From: Ectobacillus panaciterrae DSM 19096
GTDB lineage: Bacteria > Bacillota > Bacilli > Bacillales > Bacillaceae_G
Assembly: GCF_000430785.1 (NCBI RefSeq)
Contig: NZ_AUMR01000031.1
Location: 1 to 64,000, forward strand
Direction of reading: 5' to 3'
DNA: 64,000 nt
The translations under genes and the position numbers were made by a program. Under the pieces are notes generated by a model, which did not search any database, was not told where the DNA came from, and saw only the letters and a program-made list of their open reading frames with translations. Below are positions 16,695 to 25,105 of this stretch, in pieces. Positions within the stretch are counted from its first letter, which is position 1; the number at the start of each line of letters is the position of its first letter.

Positions 16695-17432
16695 TTACTC
16701 AAACTTAAATCCTTGCTTCTCCAGCATCGCTCTTACTTCAGGATAGTACACGCGATTATAAATACCGGAGACAGTTTGCGACCAAGTTCGCTCTTCTTTA
16801 CCGCCAGTACGTTCTTTCATATACGCAGATACTTGTGCATCATATTCTTTTACTAAGTCTGTTAAATTCGTGTTGTACGCTTCTTTATGATAAACGGCCT
16901 CCTGCGGGAAACGCGGTTTTAATGCAGACGGATCTGCTGGGTGCCCCACTACAAGGCCGCATACAGGGAATACATATTCAGGAATGTTCAGAAGTTCAAT
17001 TAATTCTTGTGGGCGTTTTCTTGCTCCGCCAATCGGCACGATGCCAAGTCCCATCGCTTCTGCAGCTGCGATTGCGTTGCCCATCGCAAGACCGACATCT
17101 GTTGCGCCGACAAGCATGGATTCTACGCTGTCTGTAATGACTAGTTTTTCATTGTTTAATTCTGCGGCAATTTTGGCACGGTAGAAATCTGCGCAGAATA
17201 AAAGGAACACGGGTGCCTGTGCAATCCAAGGCTGGCCGCCGGCAAGCTCGGCGATTTTCGCTTTTTTCTCAGGGTTTTGCACGCTGATGATCGTCACTTG
17301 CTGACCGTTGATGGAAGACGGCGCTGCTTGTGCGGCTGTTACGATTTGGTTGAGCTGCTCCTCGGTTACCGGTTCGTTCGTGTAGCTGCGGATGGAGCGG
17401 TGGTTCGTTAATGTTTGCATTACTTTGTTCAT
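16695..17432 (-). CDS. NADPH-dependent nitroreductase family oxidoreductase (NfrA-like)
   Basis: 245 aa, FMN-binding nitroreductase of the NfsA/Frp type, expected to reduce flavins, quinones or nitro compounds using NADPH. Diagnostic segments are the FMN-phosphate start NHRSIRSYTNEPV (10-22), AAPSSINGQQVTIISV, the helix AMGNAIAAAEAMGLGIVPIGG (about 116-136), and the C-terminal LKPRFPQEAVYHKEAYN loop shared with B. subtilis NfrA. It is the second gene after an ABM monooxygenase (36-bp gap), so both may handle quinone-type or oxidative stress. Confidence 0.88.
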   Translation of the reverse strand: MNKVMQTLTNHRSIRSYTNEPVTEEQLNQIVTAAQAAPSSINGQQVTIISVQNPEKKAKIAELAGGQPWIAQAPVFLLFCADFYRAKIAAELNNEKLVITDSVESMLVGATDVGLAMGNAIAAAEAMGLGIVPIGGARKRPQELIELLNIPEYVFPVCGLVVGHPADPSALKPRFPQEAVYHKEAYNTNLTDLVKEYDAQVSAYMKERTGGKEERTWSQTVSGIYNRVYYPEVRAMLEKQGFKFE

Positions 17433-17468
17433 GTTTATCTATCCTTTCTGGCTGTATGGTTTATAGAC

Positions 17469-17744
17469 TTATATACGTTTTGCGTTTAACGGCTCAATGA
17501 GAACGCCTTGTGCGAATTTCACGAATTTCATGAAATGAGGGGTTTTGTTATGAGCTTCAATTGCAGCTTCGTCTGCCCATTCTTCTAGCATCACAAAACG
17601 GTTGCGTTGTTCCACGTCTTCATATAGGCGATAGCTAATATTGCCTTCTTCAGCTTGCGTAGCTGCGGTAAGAACTTTCGCTTTTTCTAAAAATTCTTCG
17701 CAATGCTCAGGGTTGATTGTCATATAAACTTGGAGAGTGATCAT
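17469..17744 (-). CDS. Antibiotic biosynthesis monooxygenase (ABM) domain protein
   Basis: 91 aa dimeric ferredoxin-like ABM fold, like quinol monooxygenases YgiN/YcnE: MITLQVYMTINPEHCEEFLE at the N terminus, ISYRLYEDVEQRNRFVMLEEW in the middle and HFMKFVKF near the end with the family His. ATG 17744 is chosen because GGAGGC lies 7 nt upstream; the longer frame starts inside this site. First gene of an operon with the nitroreductase. Probable role in quinone or electrophile detoxification (inference). Confidence 0.88.
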   Translation of the reverse strand: MITLQVYMTINPEHCEEFLEKAKVLTAATQAEEGNISYRLYEDVEQRNRFVMLEEWADEAAIEAHNKTPHFMKFVKFAQGVLIEPLNAKRI

Positions 17745-17793
17745 GTTCGTTGCCTCCATATTTAAGTTTTTGTTTTAAAGTTCTAAGGTTATC

Positions 17794-17805
17794 GAACATT
17801 GATAC
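17794..17805. promoter_or_regulatory. Motif shared by the ABM-nitroreductase and ArsR control regions
   Basis: GAACATTGATAC occurs here, upstream of the ABM operon, and again at 18158-18169, upstream of the ArsR gene. It could be a common regulator site. Confidence 0.4.
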
Positions 17806-17937
17806 TTTAACATAAGATAAAAGTTTTCGCAAAGAATATGATTCGATATTTTCTGGAAGGTTATGTAAAGTTTTATAAGGGAATAGCTGCCAATTCGTTA
17901 TATAATAGATCTAATCAACGGATAAAGGGGATTGGCC

Positions 17938-18051
17938 ATGAAGAAAGATACGTGTGTTGTACAGGAGCTCGAGGAGTTGAAGGAAAAAGTCGTGCGTCTG
18001 GAAAAGCTGCTTGAGAAGGAGAAACGCGCGGGTTCTATTCTTGTATTATGA
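17938..18051 (+). CDS. 37-aa coiled-coil peptide
   Basis: It begins MKKDTCVVQELEELKEKVVR and continues with leucine heptads (LEKLLEKEKRAG). ATG follows AAAGGGGATTGGCC. The strongly heptad-like pattern and clean ribosome binding site support a real small gene. Function is unknown, though an oligomerising regulator is possible. It stands alone between the ABM and ArsR genes. Confidence 0.5.
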   Translation: MKKDTCVVQELEELKEKVVRLEKLLEKEKRAGSILVL

Positions 18052-18168
18052 TATACCGAATCTTGATTATCTTGTCATCTTTTTCATGTAAAGATGCAGG
18101 AAGCACATATATATTTTTTAGGAAAAGTTAGCTCTAAGTGAAAATACGAAAAACGCAGAACATTGATA

Positions 18169-18184
18169 CATAAACAGGTTTATG
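18169..18184. promoter_or_regulatory. Palindrome upstream of arsR-type gene
   Basis: CATAAAC-AG-GTTTATG, 14-29 bp before the start codon at 18198; a candidate autoregulatory operator. Confidence 0.5.
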
Positions 18185-18197
18185 ATACATTTTTTAT

Positions 18198-18512
18198 ATG
18201 AGAACACCATATCAACCGCCTATTTCAGAAATTAAATTAACATCCGTTTTGCATGCATTAAGCGATCCGACGCGTTTGCGCATCGCGAAGTGCTTGACTA
18301 AAACGAAGGAACAGCATTGCGCTTCTTATTTAAACTTGAACGTTTCTAAATCTACTTTGTCCCATCATATCAAGGTGCTGCGGGAAGCAGGCGTGATTCA
18401 AGTGCGCATAGAAGGAACGCAGCATTTTTATTCTCTGCGGACGGAGGATCTGGAAGCATTGTTTCCGGGGCTCATGCCGTCGATTTTGCAGGCGGAAGAG
18501 CATATGATGTAA
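18198..18512 (+). CDS. ArsR family transcriptional regulator
   Basis: 104 aa winged HTH: SVLHALSDPTRLRIAKCL (about 14-31), then KEQHCASYLNLNVSKSTLSHHIKVLREAGVIQVR with the recognition helix STLSHHIKVL, and the wing EGTQHFYSLR. Cys29 and Cys40 are present, but there is no classical ELCVCDL metal motif. The upstream palindrome and the 12-mer it shares with the ABM-nitroreductase control region suggest that it controls both units (inference). A strong terminator follows the stop. Confidence 0.88.
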   Translation: MRTPYQPPISEIKLTSVLHALSDPTRLRIAKCLTKTKEQHCASYLNLNVSKSTLSHHIKVLREAGVIQVRIEGTQHFYSLRTEDLEALFPGLMPSILQAEEHMM

Positions 18513-18515
18513 CTT

Positions 18516-18564
18516 AAAAATACCCCTTCTAATAGACGTGTGTCTGCTTAGGAGGGGTATTTTT
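18516..18564 (+). terminator. Terminator of arsR-type gene
   Basis: AAAATACCCCTTCTAA / TTAGGAGGGGTATTTTT stem-loop directly after the stop. Confidence 0.85.
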
Positions 18565-18689
18565 ATAGGCTCTTTTTTTAATGTCTTCAAGAGAGACGTT
18601 GATTTTTTCTGGCACCGTGCATAAATCACAGCTTCCTAAAAACAATAACAGTAGAAAAATTCATCACGTTTTAAAGGAGCGTACTCAAT

Positions 18690-18878
18690 ATGAACATAGA
18701 CGGAAACGATAAAGCGATCATTGAGCAGGCATTAAAAGCGGCGGCCGCCAACACGACGGATTATCAGGAAATTTGTCAATATGAGAGCGTGCTTGAAAAG
18801 CTGGGAACTAAGTCTGTCGGGGCGAACGCAAAAGAAGACGGCTTCCGTTACGATTATGATGACTCTTCGGATGTATAA
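18690..18878 (+). CDS. Small acidic protein of unknown function
   Basis: 62 aa, not recognised. Helical N-terminal half (DKAIIEQALKAAAANTTDY) and an acidic, aromatic tail (DGFRYDYDDSSDV). AAAGGAGCG precedes the ATG by 11 nt. It is free-standing between the ArsR and PfpI genes. The composition is typical of small cytosolic or spore-associated proteins of Bacillaceae, but no function can be assigned. Confidence 0.6.
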   Translation: MNIDGNDKAIIEQALKAAAANTTDYQEICQYESVLEKLGTKSVGANAKEDGFRYDYDDSSDV

Positions 18879-19100
18879 CATAAAAGAGCTGCGGCTTTCT
18901 TAGAGAAGCGAAGGGGAAAAAACATACCTTATAAGAAGGGAAATTCATGCATATTCAGGTTGAATATAGAAATTTCGATAATAAAATTATCATAAAAAAT
19001 TTCTTTCCCTTTATCTTCCAAGTGCTATATAATCAATAGTGGGAACAGCGATGCATCGGCTTCTTCAGACTCCCAAACGTGAGAAAAGGGGAGAAGAAGT

Positions 19101-19664
19101 ATGGAAAAGAAGGTTTTAATCTTAGCAGGAGATGCAGTGGAAGCGTTAGAAGTGTATTATCCGTACTATCGTTTGCTTGAGGAAGGCTATGAGGCGACGC
19201 TGGCGGCGCCAAAGCAGAAGAAGCTTCACACGGTTGTTCACGACTTTGAGGATTGGGATACATACACGGAGAAGCCGGGATACGGCATTGAAGCGACTGC
19301 TTCGTTTGCGGATGTGGATCCAACAGAATATGCGGGGCTCATTATTCCAGGCGGACGCGCGCCGGAGTATATTCGCATGAACGAGCATGTGCCGGCGATT
19401 GTTCGTCATTTTATAGAGACGGATAAGCCAATCTTGGCGTTTTGCCATGGCGCGCTGCTATTTACGGTTGTTCGCGATGCGTTGCAAAACCGCAGGCTGA
19501 CTGCTTATACGGCATGCAAGCCGGAGGTAGAGGCACTCGGAGCTGAATACGTAACGGCAGGCTGCTACGTGGATAGAAATTTGATAACGGGACATGCGTG
19601 GAACAACTTGCCTGATTTGATGCGTGAGTTCATGAAACAAATGAAAGCCGTTATGCACGTTTGA
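19101..19664 (+). CDS. DJ-1/PfpI family protein
   Basis: 187 aa, class I glutamine-amidotransferase-like fold of the PfpI/YhbO type, linked to deglycase, protease or chaperone activity in relatives. Nucleophile elbow AFCHGALL (Cys about 116) follows GLIIPGGRAPEYIR with the conserved Glu. The catalytic neighbour His is contiguous with Cys as in this family. RBS AAAGGGGAGAAG. A TATAAT at 19028-19033 may be its -10. Probably cytosolic stress protection. Confidence 0.88.
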   Translation: MEKKVLILAGDAVEALEVYYPYYRLLEEGYEATLAAPKQKKLHTVVHDFEDWDTYTEKPGYGIEATASFADVDPTEYAGLIIPGGRAPEYIRMNEHVPAIVRHFIETDKPILAFCHGALLFTVVRDALQNRRLTAYTACKPEVEALGAEYVTAGCYVDRNLITGHAWNNLPDLMREFMKQMKAVMHV

Positions 19665-19688
19665 GATATAGAAGCTTTCGATTAAAGT

Positions 19689-19720
19689 GAAAAGAGGAGC
19701 GCTGTGTGCGCTCCTTTTCA
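19689..19720. terminator. Bidirectional terminator (pfpI / ku)
   Basis: GAAAAGAGGAGCGC / GCGCTCCTTTTC hairpin with A and T tracts, between converging genes. Confidence 0.85.
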
Positions 19721-20545
19721 GCTTGTCGCCTTTTTCGTTTTTTTGTGCGGCGGCTTTCCTTTCGTATGCTCGATGCTGGCGGTTAAGGCTTCCATGATGT
19801 TCAATATGCTTTCTTTGTTCGTATGGACAATTGGCTTTATTTGCAGGTCTTCTTCTTTTTCAATTTTCCCCTCGATTAAATCAAGAAGCGCAGTCCGATA
19901 CTCGTCCTTATAATCCTCCGGTGCGAACGGTTCGGTAAGCTGGTTGATAAGGGTAATAGCAGCGACGAGTTCCTTCATGTGAATGGTAATTTGGTCGTCG
20001 GCGGGAAGATTTGGCACACGGTCTGCGGTTCGGACTTCATCTGGATAGTGAATGGTTTCTAAAATGAGCGCATGCTCGTGCACGCGAATGACTGCGAGAT
20101 GCTGGCGGCTGCGCAGCGTGATTTTGACGATGCCGATTTTGCCTGTGCGCTCTAATGCTTGCCGGAGGAGAATATACGGTTTTTCAGAGCCTTCTGTCGG
20201 ACTGATAAAGTAAGAACGTTCAAAGTAAATCGGATCGATTTCTTCAAGCTGCACGAAGGAAATGAGATCGACTGCTTTTACTTCATATTCTTTTTTGAGT
20301 GCGCTCAGCTCTTCATCGCTGAGCAAAACGTATTTGTTCGGACCGTATTCGTACGCCTTCACGATATCCTCAGGGTCCACGCTGCCATCCTCGCAGCCCG
20401 GCGCGATTTTTTCATATTGAATAGGAATGAGACAGTCCTTATGAATGCTGATGAGCTTCACATCTTTATCCTCAACGGCGCTGTGGAGCTTGACGCCGAT
20501 ATTGACGAGGCCGAATGTTAAATTTCCTTTCCATACTGTGTGCAT
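19718..20545 (-). CDS. ku: Non-homologous end joining protein Ku
   Basis: Homodimeric Ku ring that binds DNA double-strand ends and recruits ligase LigD; in Bacillus it acts mainly in spores and stationary phase. The 275 aa start MHTVWKGNLTFGLVNIGVKL like B. subtilis YkoV, followed by the Ku beta-barrel (YFERSYFISPTEGSEKPYILLRQALE) and a basic tail KGKPPHKKTKK for DNA binding. The second ATG (20545) is preferred to 20548 for homology and spacing to AGGTG. No ligD is seen in this window. Confidence 0.92.
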   Translation of the reverse strand: MHTVWKGNLTFGLVNIGVKLHSAVEDKDVKLISIHKDCLIPIQYEKIAPGCEDGSVDPEDIVKAYEYGPNKYVLLSDEELSALKKEYEVKAVDLISFVQLEEIDPIYFERSYFISPTEGSEKPYILLRQALERTGKIGIVKITLRSRQHLAVIRVHEHALILETIHYPDEVRTADRVPNLPADDQITIHMKELVAAITLINQLTEPFAPEDYKDEYRTALLDLIEGKIEKEEDLQIKPIVHTNKESILNIMEALTASIEHTKGKPPHKKTKKATS

Positions 20546-20597
20546 CATATCACCTGCGCGTATAGTTTTTTGTTACTTTTCCCAAATGTAAAGAAAT

Positions 20598-20910
20598 TCA
20601 TAAAAAAAGCATTGTTCTTAATAAAGAACAATGCCGCGCGACAGTAATTCCGTATTGAGCTGCAACTGCTTTGTACGAAGATTTGGAGCTTGTGACGATA
20701 GCCGTTGTGTTGACGTTTACTTGGTCATACAGCCAGCGCACGTCGTTGTTATGCATGCGAATGCAGCCGAGGGTTGTTGATTTTCCGATGGCGCTTGGGT
20801 TGTTGTTGCCGTGAATGGCATACGTTGTACCCTGCGTGCCGCCCATGTTCAAACCGAGCCAGCGGTCGCCGAGCGGATTTCTCGGATCTCCTCCTGGGAT
20901 ATTTCGCGTG
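20598..20910 (-). pseudogene. 5'-truncated L,D-transpeptidase (YkuD) gene
   Basis: Only the C-terminal catalytic half remains: NIPGGDPRNPLGDRW, TYAIHGNNNPSAIGK and TLGCIRMHNNDVRWLYDQV with the active-site Cys. It closely parallels the intact gene at 23831-24475. The first recognisable codons lie directly beyond the terminator of the MATE gene and no start or signal peptide is present. The natural stop also seems lost, because the frame reads through its own terminator (VARHCSLLRTMLFL). Confidence 0.8.
20601..20633 (-). terminator. Terminator of the truncated ykuD-type gene
   Basis: CATTGTTCTT / AAGAACAATG hairpin followed by TTTTTTT on the minus strand. Confidence 0.8.
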
Positions 20911-20942
20911 AAAAAAGAAGCTGCATCTTATGATACAGCTTC
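20911..20942 (-). terminator. Terminator of the MATE gene
   Basis: GAAGCTGTATC...GATGCAGCTTC then TTTTTT; the stem begins inside the last codons of the MATE gene. Confidence 0.75.
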
Positions 20943-22295
20943 TTGCATTTCTTGCCGCGGTTTCTTTTGTACTTGCAAAAGCCGGAACGACAGGAAGAGG
21001 GCGCCGAAAGCGAGACCGGAAATGAGTCCGACCCAATATCCTTTTGCGGCAAGCGCCGTTTTGGCTGCGAGAATATAGCCGAGCGGCAAGCCGATTACCC
21101 AATATGCAATCAGCGTCATGATCAGAGCCGCGTTCACATCTTTATAGCCGCGCAGGGCGCCTTGAACAGGGGTGGCGATAGCATCGGAAATCTGGAACAA
21201 AATCGCATACACAAGAAATTGCTGTGTAAGCTCGCGAACGATTGGATCAGTTGTATAGATGGAGGCGACCTGTTCGTTGAATACGAAAATGACAACCGAA
21301 TATACAAGCGCAAACACAAGGGCGATGCCGATGCCGAGCCAGCTGTAAATTTTCGCATCGTGATAGCGTCCCGCACCTACTTCGAAGCCGACTGCAATGG
21401 TCATGGCCATGGAAATGCTGAGCGGTGTCATATACAGCATAGAGGCAAAGTTGATGGCCGCTTGGTGGGCAGCGATTGTATTTGTATCGAAGCTGCTCAT
21501 AAGTAACGTAACCGCTGCAAAGATACTTGTTTCAAAGAAAATGGCAAAGCCGATCGGCACGCCAAGCTTTAATAATTCCTTCCATACGGAGAAGGAAACG
21601 CGATAGAGGCGATGAAAAATTTGAAACGAAGCAAACGGGCGTTTCGTGTGAATGATATATACGGCAATCAGCAAAATGCACCAATACGTTACTGCAGACG
21701 CAACGCCTGCGCCGATTCCACCAAGGCGCGGCATACCGAAGCTGCCGAAAATAAGCAAATAGTTTAATAAAATATTAATAGGTAAAGATAATAACGTAAT
21801 CAGCATCGTCACGCGTGTTTGGCCGAGTGCATCGATGAAGCAGCGAAGGACAGTGTACACAAACAGAGGAATGATACCGAAGGAAAGCATTGCTAAAAAG
21901 CCGTGTGCAATTTCTCTTACCTTCGGCTCAAGATTCATTGTATGTAAGATAGGAGAAACCGTAAAATATCCTGCTGCAATGACAATGATGCCTGCCGCGA
22001 TTGCAAGGTAAATGGCCTGAATGACAAACGGCGCCACATCTTTGTCTTTTTGAGCACCTTTCAGCTGTGCTGCTGTCGGAGTAACCGCAAGCAAAATGCC
22101 GCTTAAACCAGTACTGACGGGAAGCCAAATGCTTGTGCCAATCGCAACGCCGGCCAAGTCCGCGGAGCTTGCATGTCCGGACATTATTGTGTCAAAGAAG
22201 TTCATAGAAAATAAAGCAAGCTGCGTAACGAAAACAGGGATAAACAACACAAAAAATTGTCGGAGCTTCTGTCCAAGAGTTGTAGTTTCTTTCAT
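20928..22295 (-). CDS. MATE family efflux transporter
   Basis: 455 aa with twelve predicted membrane helices in two MatE halves. It resembles NorM-type Na+ or H+ coupled drug exporters of the cytoplasmic membrane. N-terminal family features are [26 protein letters not shown] (TM1), [17 protein letters not shown] and [14 protein letters not shown]; the second half has [17 protein letters not shown]. Monocistronic, with a terminator overlapping its 3' end. Substrate cannot be told from sequence. Confidence 0.92.
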   Translation of the reverse strand: MKETTTLGQKLRQFFVLFIPVFVTQLALFSMNFFDTIMSGHASSADLAGVAIGTSIWLPVSTGLSGILLAVTPTAAQLKGAQKDKDVAPFVIQAIYLAIAAGIIVIAAGYFTVSPILHTMNLEPKVREIAHGFLAMLSFGIIPLFVYTVLRCFIDALGQTRVTMLITLLSLPINILLNYLLIFGSFGMPRLGGIGAGVASAVTYWCILLIAVYIIHTKRPFASFQIFHRLYRVSFSVWKELLKLGVPIGFAIFFETSIFAAVTLLMSSFDTNTIAAHQAAINFASMLYMTPLSISMAMTIAVGFEVGAGRYHDAKIYSWLGIGIALVFALVYSVVIFVFNEQVASIYTTDPIVRELTQQFLVYAILFQISDAIATPVQGALRGYKDVNAALIMTLIAYWVIGLPLGYILAAKTALAAKGYWVGLISGLAFGALFLSFRLLQVQKKPRQEMQEAVS

Positions 22296-22852
22296 AGGGC
22301 ATCCTTCCTTGCAACAAAATACAGTTATTATATCACAACTTCTCTGCTTTTTTCACCCGCCGTCCGTTTTTTGGAAAAAGGATCTTTTCTCTATATATAG
22401 TCAGCTTACAAGTATTGCTGTTGGAACGTTTGACATCTTCTTTCTATATATAACTGATTTATAATTTCGACTTTTTCATTTGCTATTTCGAACAAAACGG
22501 CATTGGCACTTACTTCCTCCCTCTGGTTTACCCTTGCATGGACCAAGGGTTTGACCGCTTCTGCACGTCGCCGGATGCTCTCGCCCCACTATAAAAAGAC
22601 GATTTTTTTATTCAGTTTTATATATTTCGTGTTGTACTAGCTTACAATTATCATAGCAAAGAGTTGAATCCATTTGAGCGATGTTATAAAACTTATCGTT
22701 GTAACGTCCTTATGAAATGAATGGATTTATATTACAAATGTCTCATGAATTTGAAGAAAGTAAGCGTTATAAGGAAAAAAGTCATGCAAATTTTGTCAAA
22801 ATACGGTATTATGTTAAAGTGTGTATTGGCTTTATATAAGGAGGTTTCAAGC
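22296..22852. other. Intergenic stretch between MATE and uppP
   Basis: No intact gene. A hairpin ACCCTTG / CAAGGGT lies near 22531-22551. A minus-strand coding-like piece (EEVSANAVLFEIANEKVEII) at about 22400-22510 may be a decayed gene. The last 130 bp should hold the uppP promoter; no strong hexamer pair is evident. Confidence 0.35.
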
Positions 22853-23647
22853 TTGGCAGAGTGGTTAATTGGGTTAATATTAGGTGTCGTTGAAGGACTT
22901 ACAGAGTTTTTACCTGTATCCTCGACAGGGCATATGATTTTAGTAGGAAGCTTACTTGGATTTGAAGGAGACAAAGCAAAAACTTTTGAGGTTATCGTGC
23001 AGCTCGGCTCTATTATGGCGGTTGTTGTGGTGTTCTGGAAACGTCTGTGGACGTTGGTAGGAATAGGCCGTAACAAGAGCGCAGCATCCTTGAATTTGAT
23101 TCATATTCTTTTAGGAATGCTGCCAGCCGGCATACTGGGCTTTTTGTTTCATGATAAAATCAAGGGAATTTTGTTCGGACCTGGTCCGGTAGTCATCAGC
23201 TTAATCGCCGGCGGTATCTTAATGATTGTGGCAGAGAAGTTTTCTAAAAAAAGCACGGCGCAAACATTGGATGAAGTAACGTATAAGCAAGCTTTCATCA
23301 TCGGCTTGTTTCAATGCTTAGCGCTTTGGCCGGGCTTTTCCCGCTCGGGTTCTACCATCAGCGGCGGTATTTTGGCCCGCGTTTCTCACAAAGCGGCGGC
23401 GGAATTTACGTTTATTTTAGCCGTGCCGATGATGTTTGCGGCATCTGGTCTTGATTTAATCAAAAGCCGGGATTTATTATCTGCATCTGACATTCCATTA
23501 TTTGCGGTAGGCTTTATTGCAGCGTTTCTAGTGGCAATGCTTGCTATTGTATCGTTCTTAAAGCTTCTGTCCCGCGTAAAGCTGACGCCGTTCGCATACT
23601 ATCGCTTCGCGGTGGCAATTTTATTCTACATATTTGTAATCATGTAA
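22853..23647 (+). CDS. uppP: Undecaprenyl-diphosphatase
   Basis: Integral membrane phosphatase (BacA/UppP) that recycles undecaprenyl pyrophosphate to the monophosphate lipid carrier for peptidoglycan and gives bacitracin tolerance. 264 aa. Catalytic motifs: [17 protein letters not shown] (about 16-32) and [13 protein letters not shown] (about 160-172). The start is TTG 22853, 7 nt after AAGGAGGT, giving a protein of normal length; the longer upstream frame from ATG 22721 would add 44 unrelated residues. A good terminator follows. Confidence 0.94.
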   Translation: MAEWLIGLILGVVEGLTEFLPVSSTGHMILVGSLLGFEGDKAKTFEVIVQLGSIMAVVVVFWKRLWTLVGIGRNKSAASLNLIHILLGMLPAGILGFLFHDKIKGILFGPGPVVISLIAGGILMIVAEKFSKKSTAQTLDEVTYKQAFIIGLFQCLALWPGFSRSGSTISGGILARVSHKAAAEFTFILAVPMMFAASGLDLIKSRDLLSASDIPLFAVGFIAAFLVAMLAIVSFLKLLSRVKLTPFAYYRFAVAILFYIFVIM

Positions 23648-23654
23648 AAGGAAG

Positions 23655-23678
23655 GGAGCTGACATCAGCTCCTTTTTT
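23655..23678 (+). terminator. Terminator of uppP
   Basis: GGAGCTGA / TCAGCTCC hairpin with TTTTTT. Confidence 0.9.
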
Positions 23679-23830
23679 GTTTGTCTGAACGAGCCAGTTT
23701 CGCTTTTTTATGAAAAAAATGTAAAAAAAGCAAGGGAAAGCGCTGAATTTTTGGAACGGTTGCCTCCCCTTTTTTCAAACCGTCCCGGTACAATTACAGT
23801 ACGAGAAAAAGAAAAGGGTGAGGGGAAACT

Positions 23831-24475
23831 GTGGAGGACGTTCCAAAGAAGGCGAGAAGGATAAAGGTCATGATTTGGGGGATTTTTGTTGGGTTGTTTG
23901 TATTTGGTGGCAGTGTTACATACGCAAAGGCTTCTCAACCGATGGAAATTCAAGTTCACTCCGTTGCGGCTATGACGACGCAGTACAAATTGCAAGAGGA
24001 TGAAACCGCATTAAAAAAATACTTAACGGATGTTCCGAGGCAGCTCATTATCATTAACAGAGAAAGAAATGAGCTGGCATTTTTTCAAGATGGAAAGCTC
24101 GTACATGTGTATCCGATTTCGACTGGAAAAAGCGGTTCTCCGACACTGGAAGGCGTTTTTCCAATCGTGAACAAAATTAAAAACCGCCCATTTTATAAGT
24201 TCAATATTCCGGGAGGAGACCCGCGAAATCCGCTTGGCGACCGCTGGATGGGTCTTGATATATTCGGAACAGAAGGTACGACATATGCGATTCACGGCAA
24301 CAGCAATCCCTCCACGATCGGCTATCATGTATCAAACGGCTGTATCCGCATGTATAATGACGATGTGCGCAGCTTGTTTGAGCTTGTGCAGGTCGGAACG
24401 CTCGTTATCATTGAAGATTTTACCGCACCGTGGGATGTGATTGCGTTGCAGCACGGCTTTAAAGTGTATATTTAG
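23831..24475 (+). CDS. L,D-transpeptidase (YkuD domain), exported
   Basis: 214 aa. The GTG start follows GGTGAGGGG. A signal or anchor segment (RRIKVMIWGIFVGLFVFGGS, ending VTYAKA) is followed by a YkuD domain from about residue 70: LIIINRERNELAFFQDGKLV, PGGDPRNPLGDRWMGLD, and the active site HGNSNPSTIGYHVSNGCIRM with catalytic Cys in SNGC. Forms 3-3 crosslinks or anchors proteins in the cell wall. A truncated paralog lies 3 kb upstream on the other strand. The 3' end overlaps the convergent gene by 4 bp. Confidence 0.9.
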   Translation: MEDVPKKARRIKVMIWGIFVGLFVFGGSVTYAKASQPMEIQVHSVAAMTTQYKLQEDETALKKYLTDVPRQLIIINRERNELAFFQDGKLVHVYPISTGKSGSPTLEGVFPIVNKIKNRPFYKFNIPGGDPRNPLGDRWMGLDIFGTEGTTYAIHGNSNPSTIGYHVSNGCIRMYNDDVRSLFELVQVGTLVIIEDFTAPWDVIALQHGFKVYI

Positions 24476-24948
24476 TCAGGCATCGGTGTAGGAGTCGGTT
24501 TGGCGTACGAATTGGTGTACTTCGCATCAATGTGGCGCCGGATGGCAAGCTTCGTTTTTCCTTGCTCCGCAAGCAGCGATGCTTCCCGTGCAATTTCGAG
24601 GCAGTTGATGCAGTGCGCAGCATGAGTATCCCACACGACTTCGCCTGTTGCTTTGATTTCCCGGATAAAACAGTCTTTATTATTTTGATGATTTTCTCTC
24701 TGCCCGCAGCCGCAGTAGCAAGGAATCCACTGCAAAAGCTCCGTGTGAGAAGCTGCTAGTTTGTATACTTGCTTTACTTCCGGTTCGTAGTTCTGCAAAA
24801 ACGAAGGAAGAACAGAGAGGCTTGCCGTTGTTTCTGTATAGTTGCCGGGAAAGCAGTATTGTTCGGAAGCGGCATCTGCCGTATTGCTGATACCGGCGCC
24901 GAACAGCAGCAGAGGAGATAGAGCTATAATCAGACATTTATATAACAT
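24472..24948 (-). CDS. PCYCGC-motif exported protein
   Basis: 158 aa. The signal peptide MLYKCLIIALSPLLLFGAGI ends near NTADA. The mature part carries WIPCYCGCGQRENHQNNKDCF (about 92-112) and later THAAHCINCLEIA, the Cys pattern of the PCYCGC family of exported proteins in Bacillus, probably metal-binding. ATG 24948 is chosen for GGAGCTGCACAAT upstream; an 18-residue longer version would lose the signal peptide shape. Function unknown. Confidence 0.8.
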   Translation of the reverse strand: MLYKCLIIALSPLLLFGAGISNTADAASEQYCFPGNYTETTASLSVLPSFLQNYEPEVKQVYKLAASHTELLQWIPCYCGCGQRENHQNNKDCFIREIKATGEVVWDTHAAHCINCLEIAREASLLAEQGKTKLAIRRHIDAKYTNSYAKPTPTPMPD

Positions 24949-25004
24949 ATTGTGCAGCTCCTTTCTATATTGGGATGTCCAAAAAAGGGCAACTGCATAC
25001 ACTA

Positions 25005-25043
25005 AGAAAAGCGGAGCCGGCTCGTTCAGGCGCAGCTAGACAT
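25005..25043 (-). repeat. Dispersed repeat family A, partial copy
   Basis: AGAAAAGCGGAGCCGGCTCG plus TTCAGGCGCAG matches one end of the ~150-bp repeat seen complete at 56449 and 58024. Confidence 0.7.
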
Positions 25044-25073
25044 GATCCTGGAATTTTATATTTTTCTATACAC

Positions 25074-25099
25074 AAATAAAGAAGCCTGCAAGAGGCTTC
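25074..25099 (-). terminator. Terminator of thioredoxin-like gene
   Basis: GAAGCCT / AGGCTTC hairpin followed on the minus strand by TTTATTT. Confidence 0.75.
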
Positions 25100-25105
25100 T
25101 TTTGC

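Noticed and set aside
21134-21506. Frames overlapping the MATE gene on either strand
   Set aside because: These are shadows of the transporter reading frame, with no start signals or domains.
22490-22620. Possible riboswitch or structured RNA before uppP
   Set aside because: Only one short hairpin could be drawn and no known conserved core was found.
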